A stretch of 64,000 nt of DNA from Branchinecta lynchi (Eukaryota > Arthropoda > Branchiopoda > Anostraca > Branchinectidae). Of this stretch, positions 1-11,303 are shown piece after piece. The DNA lies in assembly GCA_023053575.1 (NCBI GenBank), contig JAKZAP010000021.1, positions 5,291,790 to 5,355,789 of the forward strand, written 5' to 3'. The notes under the pieces are model-generated. The model was not told the origin of the DNA, searched no databases, and worked only from the letters and a program-made list of their open reading frames with translations. Within the stretch, counting starts at the first letter, position 1. Each line of letters starts with the position of its first letter. Both the position numbers and the translations under genes were made by a program.

Positions 1-760
1 AAAAATATATATAAAACGTGTGCTTGTTCTTCTTACCAAATTTCATCCCGGTCCGTCCGCTCTTACCCTATATCGAGATTTCCGGTCCCCTCCTATCCCT
101 CCCCCAGAGGTATCGAATCCGTTCCGGACATGAAGTGGGACATCCGAGACACAAGCTCTTTCCAACTGTCAAGTTTCATGCAGATCTGGTTCCCCGTTCG
201 AAAGTCGTGCTTGCCTCAAAATTCCGGACTCCCCCTCTCCGCCACAATGTTCGGATTGGGGAAACGACTGTTTTCAAGTCAATCTGATCCGAGTCCCTAG
301 TACCTCTGCCAGGTTTCATCGTCATAGCGCATCTAGAAGTACCCTAACTCGCGATCAGCGTAACCCCGGGAAACCCTCTCCAACTCCCCCAACAGTGCGC
401 CGATCCGGTCAATTTCTATCAAAAATGTCTCTAAAACTTGTGCTTGTCCTTCTTGCCAAATTTCATCCCGCTCCTTTCACTCTAAGCCTGTCCCGAGATT
501 TCCGTTCCCTCTCCTATCCCCCCCCCCCCAAATTTATCAGATCCGGTTCGGAAATGAAATGGGACATCCGAGACACGACCTCTTTCCAACTATCAAGTTT
601 CATGCATTCCGTTGCCATTTACGTATGCCAATAGATGCCAGATTCCCCATCCCTCCGCTCCCCCCACGATGGTCGAATCAGGGAAATGACTATTTCCAGG
701 TCAGTTTGGTCGGGTCGCTGATAAGCCTGAAAATCTGAAGACATATACTCTTTATACTCC
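1..760 (+). repeat. Family B copy B1 (5' end outside window)
   Basis: Contains several family B monomers, each with an AAGTTTCATC core followed by a TTCCGGATTCCCC box, a CTCCCCC tract and a CGGATCCGGT-type box. The 3' terminal palindrome is missing, so the copy is truncated near 740-760. Part of it (about 531-606) recurs almost identically at 1048-1122, a local duplication. Confidence 0.8.
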
Positions 761-1804
761 ATAGAGAGAATGCACCCTACCCGAGAAATCGGATATTGCT
801 ACACCATCATCACGGGATCAAAAAAGTTTAACACTGGGAGGTATAGGACTTTCAACTTTGAAATTAAATTATCGGCGTTTGATCATCGTTCTGAGCCAGG
901 GATTTGATGGAAATGTTAATTTGGCTATTCCTTAATCGTATAATTCTATTTTTGCAAAAGAGTTTCCATGGAAGTAAGCCAGGCTTCACCTTCCAGGTTA
1001 CCAAACGTCCGGGGCTTCCGCATAGTCAAGCCAACCCTTCCAGATTTTCATTTATCAGATCCGGTTCGGAAATAAAATGGGACATCCGAGACAAGACCTC
1101 TTTCCAACTATCAAGTTTCATGCAGATCCTTCCAGATTTTCATAATAATGATGACATCAGTTTTGCTATTCTTCAGCATTTACTGCATGTTCCCTTCGCA
1201 TTTCAAATATCTTTTGCATCCCAGTCACAACTGTCAATCACTTTCCCTTTCCTTCCTACATTTGCATATTTTGTTCTGTCTCTGGAGTGGATTGCCTCTA
1301 TTCGTTGTGTTGGCTACAATCTCTCTATCATTCACAATATTTGAAACTTCCGCCTTCGTTCTTGGTTAACTTGAAACAACTAACAATTTCTCCCGTCGTT
1401 GAAAGTCAACTTTTTGTCAACCTTCAGGTCGACTTTGATAAATCGAACGCTCCCAGTTAGCCGAGAATCGCAAATAAAACGACTGACTGACGATCTCAGT
1501 TAACTTGAAAAGTGAATCGAACGTTCAGTGCCATATACGAATGTCCCATAAATCCCCATGGGATAATTCAAGACTTCTAGTCTCGGGTCAGATTTCTGTT
1601 TTCCGGTCATGTCTCACCCGCCTTCACGCCTTTTGGGACACGGTGAGCGGGACACGGGAGCCACAACCATGCGACCCGCGCGGTTAAGCTGTGCCCGCGT
1701 TTGAGGACTTTGAGCATATGTTTGAGCAGTGTGGTTGCTTGGTCGCAGAACAAGACAGGATAAACATTATTTGATTTTCTTCAGTAGGTGCGGAAAAAGT
1801 AAAA
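761..1804. other. Upstream region of gene 1; no gene seen
   Basis: Mostly unique AT-rich sequence apart from the B-derived duplicate at about 1048-1122. The last 200 bp before the gene 1 ATG include a GC-richer patch (about 1640-1700). No TATA box or other promoter element can be assigned with confidence. Confidence 0.4.
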
Positions 1805-1868
1805 ATGTCCGAGCGGAAATCTGAATATGTGGTGTCTTTTTTCAGTGGAGAAGAGCAGCCGGTAGTCG
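1805..1868 (+). CDS. Gene 1, exon 1 (start exon) of an unrecognised ~190-aa protein
   Basis: First of five exons (1805-1868, 4800-5011, 5482-5551, 6383-6480, 7218-7346) that join in phase to give about 190 aa. The ATG sits in an A-rich context (gtaaaaATGtcc). The exon encodes MSERKSEYVVSFFSGEEQPVV and ends on one base of a Gly codon before gtatgt; exon 2 supplies the other two bases. The full product has an acidic/aromatic start, a Cys-containing middle (ICEADICQFW), a basic stretch (KALSTKLSNRGRTKK) and a proline-rich tail. I see no signal peptide or membrane segment and do not recognise the family. The basic stretch would suit nucleic-acid or nuclear function, but that is inference. Intron 1 (about 2.9 kb) holds a MITE and an A-family element. 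Every junction has GT-AG and a matching phase, which is the main support. Confidence 0.62.
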
Positions 1869-2060
1869 GTATGTACGCTTTATAAACTAGATCGATGAGA
1901 AACTACTTAGCTGTTTGTTTTGAATCTGTATTTTAGTGCGCTTAGCCTAGTATTAGTATTAGGATACTAAACCTGGAACTGGTCGCACAAATAAACCAAC
2001 CACTGTTGATTCTTTTTTCGAAGTCGTAACTTATTTAAGGTATTAACTGATTCCAAGCAA

Positions 2061-2542
2061 TAGTTGCGTTTTTGTTCGGCTTTTGCCTTTCTCTTTTCGG
2101 CTTTAGCTTTTAGCCTTTTTCAGGCCTTTTTTAACAGTCTCGCGTTTTTGTAAATCACCGTTACTACTAAGGCCTTTTCGCTTTTCTTGGATAAAAACGC
2201 AAATTTGACAAATACCATTTTACTTGTATTTTATTTGTACTGCAAATTTTTAATCTTTAAAATCTGACACAGTCTCCAAATACTGATTATCACTTTGAGT
2301 CAAATCCATCTTGATTGGATTTTTGGGTAAAGTCAAAAAAGTCGCGAGGCAAAAAGCCAAAAGGAGAGCGCAACTTGGTCACCTACCAAGTTTGCCTTTT
2401 TGCAAAAAGCCGAGAGAAAAGGCGAAAGTCGGCGTTTGCCTTTTTGACAAAAACGGGAAATTGTCAAACAGTGCTTAGGACCATTTTACGAAAACACAAA
2501 AAAAGTAAAAAGCCGTCGAAAAGTCGAACAAAAACGCAACTA
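2061..2542. mobile_element. MITE with TAGTTGCGTTTTTG termini (intron 1 of gene 1)
   Basis: Left end TAGTTGCGTTTTTGTTCGGC; right end is its near-perfect inverted match (GTCGAACAAAAACGCAACTA). The interior is rich in GCCTTTT/AAAAGGC runs. The terminal sequence resembles that of the GGTATCTGATACC family elsewhere in the window. Confidence 0.72.
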
Positions 2543-2597
2543 ATTGCTGACTCTTCCTGGTACAGGACATAATCCCTGGTATAAGACTTGTTAAATA

Positions 2598-3675
2598 AAC
2601 AAGACCAAAGGTTTCGATGGGATCACAAAAATTTAATATTTGACCCAGACAACTAGGTCTTGTCTACGCCAGATCCAGTCTTCGCCAGGCGATACATCTG
2701 AGAAAATCAAGTTCAGATATACCTGTACAAGCCATATCTGTTTTGACGATACTGATCGAAGCTTCCTGCTTTACTTCTACCAAATTTCCGGTTTTGGCTG
2801 AATTCCGAGCGAACTACTTGTCCAGCCAAAAAAGATAGTTTAGAAAAGAATTCAGCGCATCTCCTTATCCCTATAAAGAACATCTAATCAACATCAAATA
2901 AAACTTTAACTTATAAACAAATCCGATTTCAACCGGATTTTGGACGAACTATATGTCCGGGTAAAAAATGATTGTCACATACAGATTCATCGTCTCTTCC
3001 TACCCTCAAATCTGCCATCTAATCACCTTCAAATACAAATTTTACTTTGGACAAATTTTCCGGTTTCAGCCGGATTCCGGGCGAACTACTTGTCCGGCAA
3101 GAAAATGGTTTTCACCATCGTGTTTAGCATGTCTTCTCCCTAAATCGAATATCTAATCAACTTCAAATAAAACTTATGCTTTTAACAAATTTTCCGGTTT
3201 CGCCCGGATTCCGGGCTAACTACTAGTCTGGCGATAAAATTGTTTTCACCATCGTGTTCAGCATATCTTCTTACCCAAAAACCGAACATCTAATCAACTT
3301 CAAATAAAACTTTTACTTATAACAAACTTTCCGGTTTTGGGCGGATTCCAGGCGAACTACTTGTCCGGCGAGAAAATGGTTTCCACCATCGTGCTCAGCA
3401 TGTCTTCTTACCCCATAATCGACTATCACATTAGCTGTTTCAAAATATTTTGTTTCCCCCTTAATCTTAACCCCCTTCCCCACCCCTAAATGTAGGGCTA
3501 CAGAGCCCATCTACGAACTAGACCTTACTCTCGACCCAAAGAATCCTCACACCAAGTTTCATCAAAATATCTCATTCCCTTCGAGAGTTATCATGCTCAC
3601 AGATCGACGGACTGACGGACAGACGGACAACTTTTGCGATGTGGTAGGTATCCGTCACTAACGTTTTGGGATCCC
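2598..3675 (+). mobile_element. Family A copy A1 (pearl/DINE-like, tandem-repeat bearing)
   Basis: Begins AACAAGACCAAAGGTTTCG with a GGGATCACAA variant of the terminal palindrome. It carries about five ~137-bp monomers (TTTCCGG...GGATTCCGG...ACTACTTGTCCGG...ATCTAATCAACTTCAAAT). It ends with AAGTTTCATCAAAATATC, a (GACGGAC) microsatellite, TTTTGCGATGT and ACGTTTTGGGATCCCA. It lies in intron 1 of gene 1. No coding capacity. Confidence 0.88.
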
Positions 3676-4117
3676 AGAAACTGTAAAGATTGCTCTAGGG
3701 TTGGTTATTGTTATGGTACCCTAGTCAGGGCTATGAATAAGAATCGCAAGATTGAATAAAGCTATAACTGTAAGGGTTGCACTAGGGGTTGATTACTGGT
3801 TTGGCACCCTCGTAAGGGTTCCAAGTGAGGATCTGGTTTCTAGCACAAAATTAGTCTAGCAAATAATTTTTTTTTTTGGGGGGGGGGAGTGAGGCGAAGT
3901 ACCAGAGCCTTCTCTTGCAGTGTGTATTCTTATAGTTGATTTTAGATAGATCAAAACAAGCTTTCGAGTGATACCCTAAAAATATTGTATACTTAGAAAT
4001 CATAGGATTTATTAAATCTAAAAGTGTAAAGATTGCTTTAGGGGTTGGTTACTTTTATGATAATCTAGTAAGGGTTCTGAATGAGAGTCTGATCTTCTAG
4101 CACAAAAGCATTGGGTC
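3676..4117. repeat. Three diverged ~100-bp tandem units
   Basis: A unit with the pattern AAGATTGCTCTAGGGGTTGG ... CTAGTAAGGGTTC ... TTCTAGCACAAAA occurs three times (about 3686, 3770 and 4026). It is not related to family A or B by eye. It is followed at about 4118-4295 by an open stretch ending in a good donor (GTGTG|gtaagc), which may be an unused or alternative exon; gene 1 phases work without it. Confidence 0.55.
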
Positions 4118-4799
4118 GTGCCGTCCAAGAGAAGTACACTTGAATCTAGCATTCAAAAACGAGATCTTGTCAACTGCTATTGGCCGAACCAGTACAAAAA
4201 CGGACTTCCACCGTCTCAGTTTATGAACAGATACTTCGACGCGAATGGCCAGAATTCGAGGACAAGCGTTTGCTCCGTTGCCTGTGTGTGTGGTAAGCTA
4301 TCTTGGACAATAGTTATTAGAAATCCTTTTCCTGTAACCAAATGGAATATTTTGCGTCAGAGTGTTCGACCCCTCCCCCCCAAAAAAAATAATCGTTGCG
4401 TATATGGTTTAAACTCTGATCTATGTTCTTGTCTTACTGTTTGGTATGGATTAGGTCTGACCAGCAAGGACCCCCCTCCAAAAAAATAACCTGATAGAGA
4501 TAAATGCTGATCTAACTCTGGTATGTTGTCAGTGCTGCTAGTTTGGTCCCTATTCGCTAAAAAAACGAATAACTATGTTTGAAATTTCGCTTCCGAGTGA
4601 GGATTTCCGTGAATGGGAAAGGTTTTCAGACAATGTTCTGTTTGTGCTGATTGGAAAGTATTTTGGCCGATTTGCGTGGTCAATTTCCTTTTTGTGTTCT
4701 ACGAGTGTGTATCCGACCATTCTTTCTGTCCTGTCCTTGCCTGAAAAGGTTCCGAGTTGAGAATTTGCTTGCGTGTGACGCAGAAAATCAATCTTTCAG

Positions 4800-5011
4800 G
4801 AACGTATACCGAGGCAAACAGATGCCTAGCAGTTATCAAAAGAACTTTTGCCAACTTTGAAGAAATTTGCGAAGCGGACATTTGTCAGTTCTGGAAGGAA
4901 CAGGCACCAGGGAAGACCCCGCTGAAACTGGTGTTCCCTCAGACTTGCGCCGCGTCTGGCTCTGTCCCAAAACAGAATTTGATGACTGACTTCGCTTCAA
5001 GCCCGAAACAG
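4800..5011 (+). CDS. Gene 1, exon 2
   Basis: The acceptor is atctttcag and the donor is CAG|gtaacc. The exon enters in phase 1 (its first two bases complete Gly) and leaves in phase 0. It encodes 70 codons starting TYTEANRCLAVIKRTF, continuing through NFEEICEADICQFWKEQ and ending FASSPKQ. Codon use and the absence of stops fit real coding sequence, and this is the longest exon of the gene. A helix-rich segment with three cysteines is visible, but no domain that I can name. Confidence 0.7.
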
Positions 5012-5033
5012 GTAACCTACGACTTCGTAAATT

Positions 5034-5265
5034 AGTCTGACCGTCCGTCAGTCTCTAAGCACTATAACTCTTGAATGTTTTGAGATATTTTGTTCAAATT
5101 TGATGTGGGGATCCGTTATATCAAATACGCTTAAAGTTCGCAGACAAGCATTGTAGACCTATATTTACGGGTGGCGAGGGTGTTTCAAATTAAGTGGCGA
5201 AAAATTTACCGGATGAAGAAATCCAATTAATTCCCTCCTTGGGGATCCCATCGAAACTTTTGGTC
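5034..5265 (-). mobile_element. Family A copy A9, internally deleted and diverged
   Basis: Reading +, it shows the CCGTCCGTCAGTC tract, TAACTCTTGAATG...GAGATATTTTG (reverse complement of the AAGTTTCATC region) and then GGGGATCCCATCGAAAC and TTGGTCTTGT, the opposite terminus. Tandem monomers are absent. It begins about 22 bp after the gene 1 exon 2 donor. Confidence 0.7.
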
Positions 5266-5481
5266 TTGTGCCTACTACCGTTGGGATTTTTGAGCAAAAT
5301 TTTTTGTCCTGATCAGGAATCGAACACTCGATATTTGAAATTTTGAAAGCCTTAAATTAACGTTAAAGGTGACGTCAAGAGTTCGAATTTTTATACATAG
5401 GCCTATGCGTGAATTGTCGGTATAATTATATGGATTATCGGGCATTAAAAACGAAAAAGGAAGGACTGAATGCTAATTCAG

Positions 5482-5551
5482 ACAGTTCTTGTCACCAGCT
5501 TTAAAGACATACGCCATCAGAGACTTCCCCAGCAAAATTTTTTTTTGTCAG
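5482..5551 (+). CDS. Gene 1, exon 3
   Basis: A 70-bp exon between ctaattcag and a CAG|gtaaac donor. It encodes TVLVTSFKDIRHQRLPQQ and then NFFLS. It was chosen because it is the only segment I found between exons 2 and 4 that has both consensus splice sites and the required phases (in 0, out 1). It is short and has a T-run just before the donor, so it is the least certain exon of the gene. Confidence 0.5.
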
Positions 5552-5924
5552 GTAAACAAAAACGGACATATCCTGTTCAGCTACTTATTGTGAAATGTAA
5601 GTAGAGCAAAAAATCGCTGCTTTGATCACAGATATCTGAAATTCACGCCAACGAGTCCCACTAAAGGTATCAGACCGATCGGCAAGCCATCTATGTGGTT
5701 TACAAGGACATGCTTTTTGTTCGGTAATCGCAGCGACTTTCATTTGATTATAAGCTAAAAGTCAAGTACAAAATAGCTGAAAGTTAAAAAATGATGCCAC
5801 GTGTGCTTTAACTATTTATGATCTATAGATTACAAACGCCTTTTTTTTCTGGTCAACTCCTTTATGGAAACGCCGGCTTTTCCTGTGCTTATGGATTAAG
5901 CTCGCAAATACTTCGCAAGTACCG
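5552..5924. other. Intron sequence of gene 1, nothing recognised
   Basis: AT-rich unique sequence between exon 3 and a B fragment. No repeat family, RNA gene or exon-like segment stands out. Confidence 0.4.
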
Positions 5925-6345
5925 AACTCGCGGGACCACTAGAACTTTGGATCCCCCCCCCCCCGCCCAACTCCCCACAGTGAGCGGATCCGGTCTGGTT
6001 ATGTCAATCACGTATCTAGGACTTGTGCTTCTTGTTTCCACCAAGTTTCATTCCGATCTCTCCACTCTTAAGCGTTTCCCAAGATTTCCGGTTCCCCTAC
6101 AACTTCCCACAATGTCACCGGATCCGGCCCGGATTTAAAATGGGAAGTCTGAGACACGAGATCTTTCTATATACCAAGTATCATGAAGATCTGATCACCC
6201 GTTCGTAAGTTAAAAATACCTCATTTTTCCGGATTCCCCCTCCCTCCAGTCCTCCCCAGATGGTCGGATCGGGGAAGCGACTATTTCTAATTTAATCTGA
6301 CCGGGTTCTTTGTGTGCCAAGTTTCATCGTCCTAGCTTCAGTCAT
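5925..6345 (+). repeat. Family B copy B2, truncated at both ends
   Basis: Three to four B monomers (GGATCCGGTCTGGTTATGTC, CCAAGTTTCATTCCGATC, CAAGTTTCATCGTCCTAGC) without either terminus. It ends only about 40 bp before gene 1 exon 4, close to the exon's polypyrimidine tract. Confidence 0.78.
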
Positions 6346-6382
6346 GTAGTTATATGACTAATGATTTATCTTTTTTTCACAG

Positions 6383-6480
6383 AATTCATCCAGAAAGTGG
6401 ACCCACAAATCAATATGGACCTCAAAGACTTCAGGAAAGCTTTATCGACGAAGCTAAGCAATCGAGGGCGAACCAAAAAG
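6383..6480 (+). CDS. Gene 1, exon 4 (basic segment)
   Basis: Strong polypyrimidine tract and acceptor (tttttttcacag) and donor AAG|gtcagt. In the frame set by exon 3 it reads EFIQKVDPQINMDLKDF followed by RKALSTKLSNRGRTKK. It ends in phase 0, matching exon 5. The C-terminal half is strongly basic (K/R-rich) and could be a nuclear localisation or nucleic-acid-contact segment; this is inference from composition only. A second frame is also open here but does not fit the exon 3 phase. Confidence 0.68.
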
Positions 6481-7217
6481 GTCAGTATTTTCGGGTCGGG
6501 AGGTGCGGGCTAGTAATCTTGTATGGGAAACACTTACATCATAACTCAAGGGAGTTTTGACAAAGGGGTTGGAAGGGAAGATACGATCATTTCTTAAACA
6601 GGAGTAAGTTAAAATCCCGCCTGAGGGGTACTCTTGTTTTTCACTTCCCAAGCTAAATCATAATCCCTTCCTCTTCCGTTCAGACACTCCTAGATTATCC
6701 TTATGCAAAATAATCTCCGCCTGTTTAACAAAGACATTCGAGTCTCATATTTTACATCTACCAGACGACGTCTGGTCTAAGATTTTAATTTTCGTTTCAT
6801 CACGGTTTCTAGTATACCCATGGCTTCGCAGTATCGAACAATTGACGTAAAAGTAATGGGAGAAATAGTAGATCCATATTAGGAGCACTACATTTTCTTT
6901 AATGAATTTCTCTAATTCGATCCTTGTAGGACAAGCAAGGATGCAAAAGCAATATTTTGTCTGAAAATGAATGGAGTACTAGACTGTATTCCTTCCACTC
7001 TCCAATCTAGACGTTATTGCTACGGCAAATCTCCTAGTGTCGCAACAACATAGAGTTCAATGTCTTGCAGTTACTTCTTAGCACTCGTGCGAAACTTGGA
7101 TGTGCCATGCCCCCCCACTGCGACTTCCGGCTTCAGTACAAGGCATACGGTTAGATGCAGTTTTCCAGAGTATCAAGGGCATAATTAGTATGTGACTAAT
7201 TGTATAGTATCTTTCAG
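6481..7217. other. Last intron of gene 1
   Basis: Unique sequence; nothing further recognised. Confidence 0.4.
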
Positions 7218-7346
7218 GCCGCACCACCTATCGCCACACCACCTATCGCCACACCACCTATCGCCGCACCACCTATCGCTGCACCACCTATCGCCGCACC
7301 ACCTACCAACATCTCACCGGCAACCAGCGACCCTGAACCATGCTAA
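7218..7346 (+). CDS. Gene 1, exon 5: PPIA-repeat tail and stop
   Basis: The acceptor is tatctttcag. The exon is built from about six copies of a 15-bp unit (core CACCACCTATCGCC) giving repeated A/T-PPIA pentapeptides. It then reads TNISPATSDPEPC and a TAA stop at 7344-7346. A tandem repeat with a period that is a multiple of three keeps the frame, so copy-number change would lengthen or shorten a disordered proline-rich tail without a frameshift. No canonical AATAAA occurs close downstream, so the 3' UTR end is not defined. Confidence 0.65.
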   Translation, partial: AAPPIATPPIATPPIAAPPIAAPPIAAPPTNISPATSDPEPC

Positions 7347-10300
7347 GTGGCTACCTGGTTAAAGCAGTAGTGCCAGTCAATGTAGAGAGATTCCACCCTA
7401 TCCAAAGAAAACGGCTATTTCTTCAAGACCATCAAGGACGTATAACAAATGATCTAACATTCGAAGATATAGGATTTTGGACTTCCAAGACTGGATTATC
7501 GGCGTTTGGTAACTATTATGAACCTGTATATTGCTATAAACGTTAAGTTGACTCTTTCTTGTTTGTACAATCCCATTTTTGTAAGATAGTCTTATTAGAA
7601 ATGAGAGCTTGAAGTCTTGTAAGGTTTTAACACAAAAACGAAGTCTCGCATGCTATAGGTCGGTTGTGACGCTTCGGGCAAACACCAACCAATAGAATGA
7701 AATATCCGTTTTTGGAGAACAAGTTTGAAGCCTTCAAGCTCGCATTTCTGGTGAAACTTCTCTACAAAAATGCGATTTTGCAATCAGAAAAGAGTCAGAA
7801 TAACTTTTTCGGCCATCTACAGGCTCAGAACAGTTACCAACCCCGATAATACAGTCTCAAAGTCTAAAGTACTATACGATACGACAACAAACTTAAATTA
7901 TTTTGTTTATGACCCTTTCCGTTTTCGTCGGATAGGCTGCAATATCTCTATGTGTATTCATTATTGGTCTCCACTCCCGTTATGTTCAGTTGCTACAATA
8001 ATCATTTTCGCATAGATCATTTTTGCATTCAGTTACTAAAATTATCACTCTCGCATAATCTATATCAAACTGGAATCAAGTCAGTCCTTACAACTGCCGT
8101 GCACATTTTTGAAGAAACAAATCTTGTCGTGTCAGAAATCGAATTCTCGAGATTAAAGAACCCGGAAGCCAATGACATCAAAAGTCCTAGAACGCTCTTT
8201 GGAAAGCCATATGCTTGAACTGACTGTATTTTTTTTCTTATTCTCTGTGTCATTTTTACCATCTGTAATATATATACATATATATATATATATATAACGA
8301 TATATTCTCGTTCAGACTAGCTTGATATTTGCTGTATTTATGTGTCTTTTTCTGTTTTACATTGCGTTGATTGTTTGCATTGTTAATGTAAAGTTAAGTT
8401 GATTTGTGAAAGGTACTATAGAAACTCGTCAGTTTTCAGCCCAAGGTGACTGCAAATCATAGTTACGTCATCTGATTTTGTTCTAGCGGAAGTTAATATA
8501 TAAAATATATATCATAAATATGTATAAAACATATTATATATATAAAAAATAAATATTCTAGCCCAAGCTAGAGAAAGTTTGTAACATCTGTAATATTTTT
8601 TTTTATCACAGATTCGTTAGCCGGAAAGACACTTGCAAATAAGAGCTGAAACATCACTAGAAAAAATCCGCTGGCGTATTAATTACCGCAATCAACCCCA
8701 AGTCGTCGGAATCATGATATATAGCTATATGCTCCAGTCTTCGTAAATCTGAAAATAATATAGCGCGGAGATCCTGTATTTTTGTGCTATAATTAACTAG
8801 ATTTCTCAAGTGCCTTTTTGTGTCTATTTTATTTGTCTGTTTGATTGCTGATGGTCCGTAAAGTTGATTTTTGAAAAATGCTGTATAAACTCGTCATTAT
8901 CATGAAATATAGCTTTCATGACCCAACACCTTCTTCCTACAATTCTATAGGGCCCCAGTATCCTTGCTTTTCCTCCAACTCTTCTACGATCGTGTAATTT
9001 CAATGAGAGGTTAACATGGTCTACACGTACTGCATCTGTATCAGATTCGTCATAATTGATTTTACAGGAGGATCACCCCACCTTTTCGCACTGGAAGTGC
9101 GATTTAGGAACTAATCGGTGTTAATGAAATCGAAAAGGCATTTCTCTAGAAGATCTCAGGGAAAGCTGCATGTTGGGCTCTGGGAGCAAGGATGGTTTTG
9201 GACAGCTGGGAAAGACGACGACAACTTCTAGTTGACAACTAGTTTGTAGCTGACAAAGACAACTTCAATTATCATTTTTTATCGGCCTTTACGGCTTCAT
9301 TAAATGGTTATTCTTATTAAACTTTACTTTCAAAAAAGGTTCGTCAAGTAAGCAGATGTTTCACGGCGCCATCTGCACGTCTATAATTCGCCAATTCTAC
9401 AAATTGCCACCTGCCGTTTGTGCGCAAGGCTGATTTAATTGCTGTGAGAGCCATCTTTCTGTTTATCTTTGGGCTATTAATTTTCTCTCTGGGGAGACAT
9501 CAGGAACAGCCAATCCGATGTACTTCCAACAGCCTGAGAAACAGTTGCAAAACGAACCTGTTGGAGAGATGAGCTCAGATTTTACCCTGTTGACGTACCC
9601 TGTCTAGCAGTCCATCTCGGCTTGTTCGACAACATGTTAACAGACAATCGGATGAACTGAAAATTTTTGTACGGGCAGTGTCTTGCTTTTCGCTTATTTT
9701 TCTGTCTTTTCTGCCATTGGCTCCCGTTTTCTTTTCTATCCTCCTTTTTCCTCACCTTTGTGTCTTTGGGGATAGAGCACGGCAGGAAGGAATGCTAAGA
9801 TCAAATGTGCCTATCGGGGTAAATTAGTTCTGCCAAACCTATGTAACTAGGAGCTGGAAAGTCACACAAAGTCGGTCAGAAAGGAAAAGAGGTTGGGTCA
9901 CGAAGTAATTCGACTGGATCCTTGAGCCATACGAACACAGATATACCTCTTTCAAGTTAGAGCTCTAGGTAAATCACCAAAGTTAATACGATAAGTCAAG
10001 TAGTCCAGTTCTTTATTTAGAGAAAATGTACTGAATTTGTACCAGTTCGACGTAATTGTACTGATTTTCCGACTTTTAAAAAAAGTTGTACAGATGTCAG
10101 GTCAGAGAAAAAAGTACTGAATCTGGTACAATCGTACCACCCATCTCAACACTGAGCAGAGATTACTAGCTTCGCCACATCACGTTTCATCACTACAAAT
10201 AGTAAATCGCTGTTAAGTCGCTGGTGAGGAAAAGTAGGAGTCAAACCTGATTGGTTCTACGGACGCGCTGCAGAGGGGGTCAGCGCGCGGAGTAGCCTCC

Positions 10301-10370
10301 TCCACTCTTTCTTGTGGGATAAGCAACAGCGAAGACGGAAAGGAGTAAACGGGTGTCAACATGGGGAAAA
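7347..10370. other. Region after gene 1; no gene supported
   Basis: Short open frames (for example 7952-8218) have no splice-consistent extension or motif. There are TA-rich microsatellites at about 8266-8300 and 8500-8555. The stretch around 10020-10150 carries a repeated GTACTGAAT-TTGTACCAG / CTGGTACAATCGTACC motif typical of a small inverted-repeat element. If the G alpha C-terminal exons are outside the window, this is G alpha intron. Confidence 0.4.
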
Positions 10371-10766
10371 AAGAGGAAAGATCGGGTCCTTACTACTTCT
10401 GTCCTATGTGTGGAGAAATGAACGAGGATATATACCACCTTTTGTGTGATTGTAGAGAGTTACGGTAGGAGATTTTCGGGGTGGGGGGAACTGATAAGAA
10501 ATGGATTATTAAAATGATGGGAAGTAAAGATTTTAAAGAAATAAGAATTATTGGGAAGTTCCTCAGGTTAGCTTTTAAACACCGGAAAAATTTCTTCTGA
10601 TGGGGAAATTGTGTTTTTAGTGTTAAGAAAGTATTCAGTGTACATTAAAAATATTAAGAGTGTGTATATGCGCATGTAAGATTGTTCACTTTTTGTTTCG
10701 ATTTGTTGCATGATGGCCGGATGGCTTTAATGTGCAAATAAATCATTCATTCATTCAAATCAATCA
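10358..10766 (+). mobile_element. Non-LTR retrotransposon 3' end
   Basis: An open stretch reads MGKKEERSGPYYFCPMCGE then MNEDIYHLLCDCREL. This is the CxxC...H...C zinc-finger-like tail found at the C-terminus of many LINE ORF2 proteins. It continues after a stop with KKWIIKMMG and FKEIRIIGKFLRLAFKHRK. The element ends in AATAAATC followed by (ATTC)n at about 10738-10766, a simple-repeat 3' tail typical of CR1/L2/Jockey-like elements. 5'-truncated. Confidence 0.75.
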
Positions 10767-11300
10767 TCAGCACAAAGCTAGAGTAAATACCTCTAGGTCC
10801 ACTCAGTTTCGTCTGGGTTTTCATAGTCGCTGCATGCGACTAAAGACTGAAGCTCTATCTGATTATTTGTTACTGAGCACACTGCCCTAGAAACCACTTT
10901 TTCAATACAAATTAACCGAACAAACAGAAAACGAGAGATTACACATACATGCCGGACACAGAGGAAACTTTGCTAAAGGGACGCAATTGCTCGCCATACA
11001 AAGACTGCAGGGCAGTTTTCACACGCATCATAGAAGCCAATGAAAGAGTGACGTCCGAATCAGGAGAACGGATTTCTTGGCAACGGGTCAAGGTTGCTCA
11101 AAGCGCTGCGTCGACATGAGGAAAAAAGTCCCATACAAACAAAGCTGGGAACTTACGGAAGTGTTTCCAGCCAATCCTGATCTGTTGGAAATGCGACTAG
11201 GATTATCACGGAAAAGGCTATGAGCATTCGTCAATAAAAAAGAGCTCACAAAATTAATTTTAAATATTTCTTTCAGTCCAGGCTAGCTGCGAATCTTATC
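10767..11300. other. Unique sequence, no gene seen
   Basis: I searched both strands for G alpha C-terminal exon motifs (NKTD, TNRL, TTAI) and found none. Nothing else recognised. Confidence 0.4.
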
Positions 11301-11303
11301 TGA

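Noticed and set aside
904..1344. 146-aa open frame
   Set aside because: It spans a family B fragment and low-complexity T-rich sequence; no domain or splice support.
3601..3660. Short direct repeats with spacers as a CRISPR-like array
   Set aside because: The GACGGAC tract is a microsatellite and the family A monomers have no unique spacers; the genome is eukaryotic.
4118..4300. Possible additional exon of gene 1
   Set aside because: A good donor is present, but no frame or phase fits between exons 1 and 2, which already join cleanly.
8266..8300. TATA run as a promoter
   Set aside because: Simple TA microsatellite without any gene start nearby.
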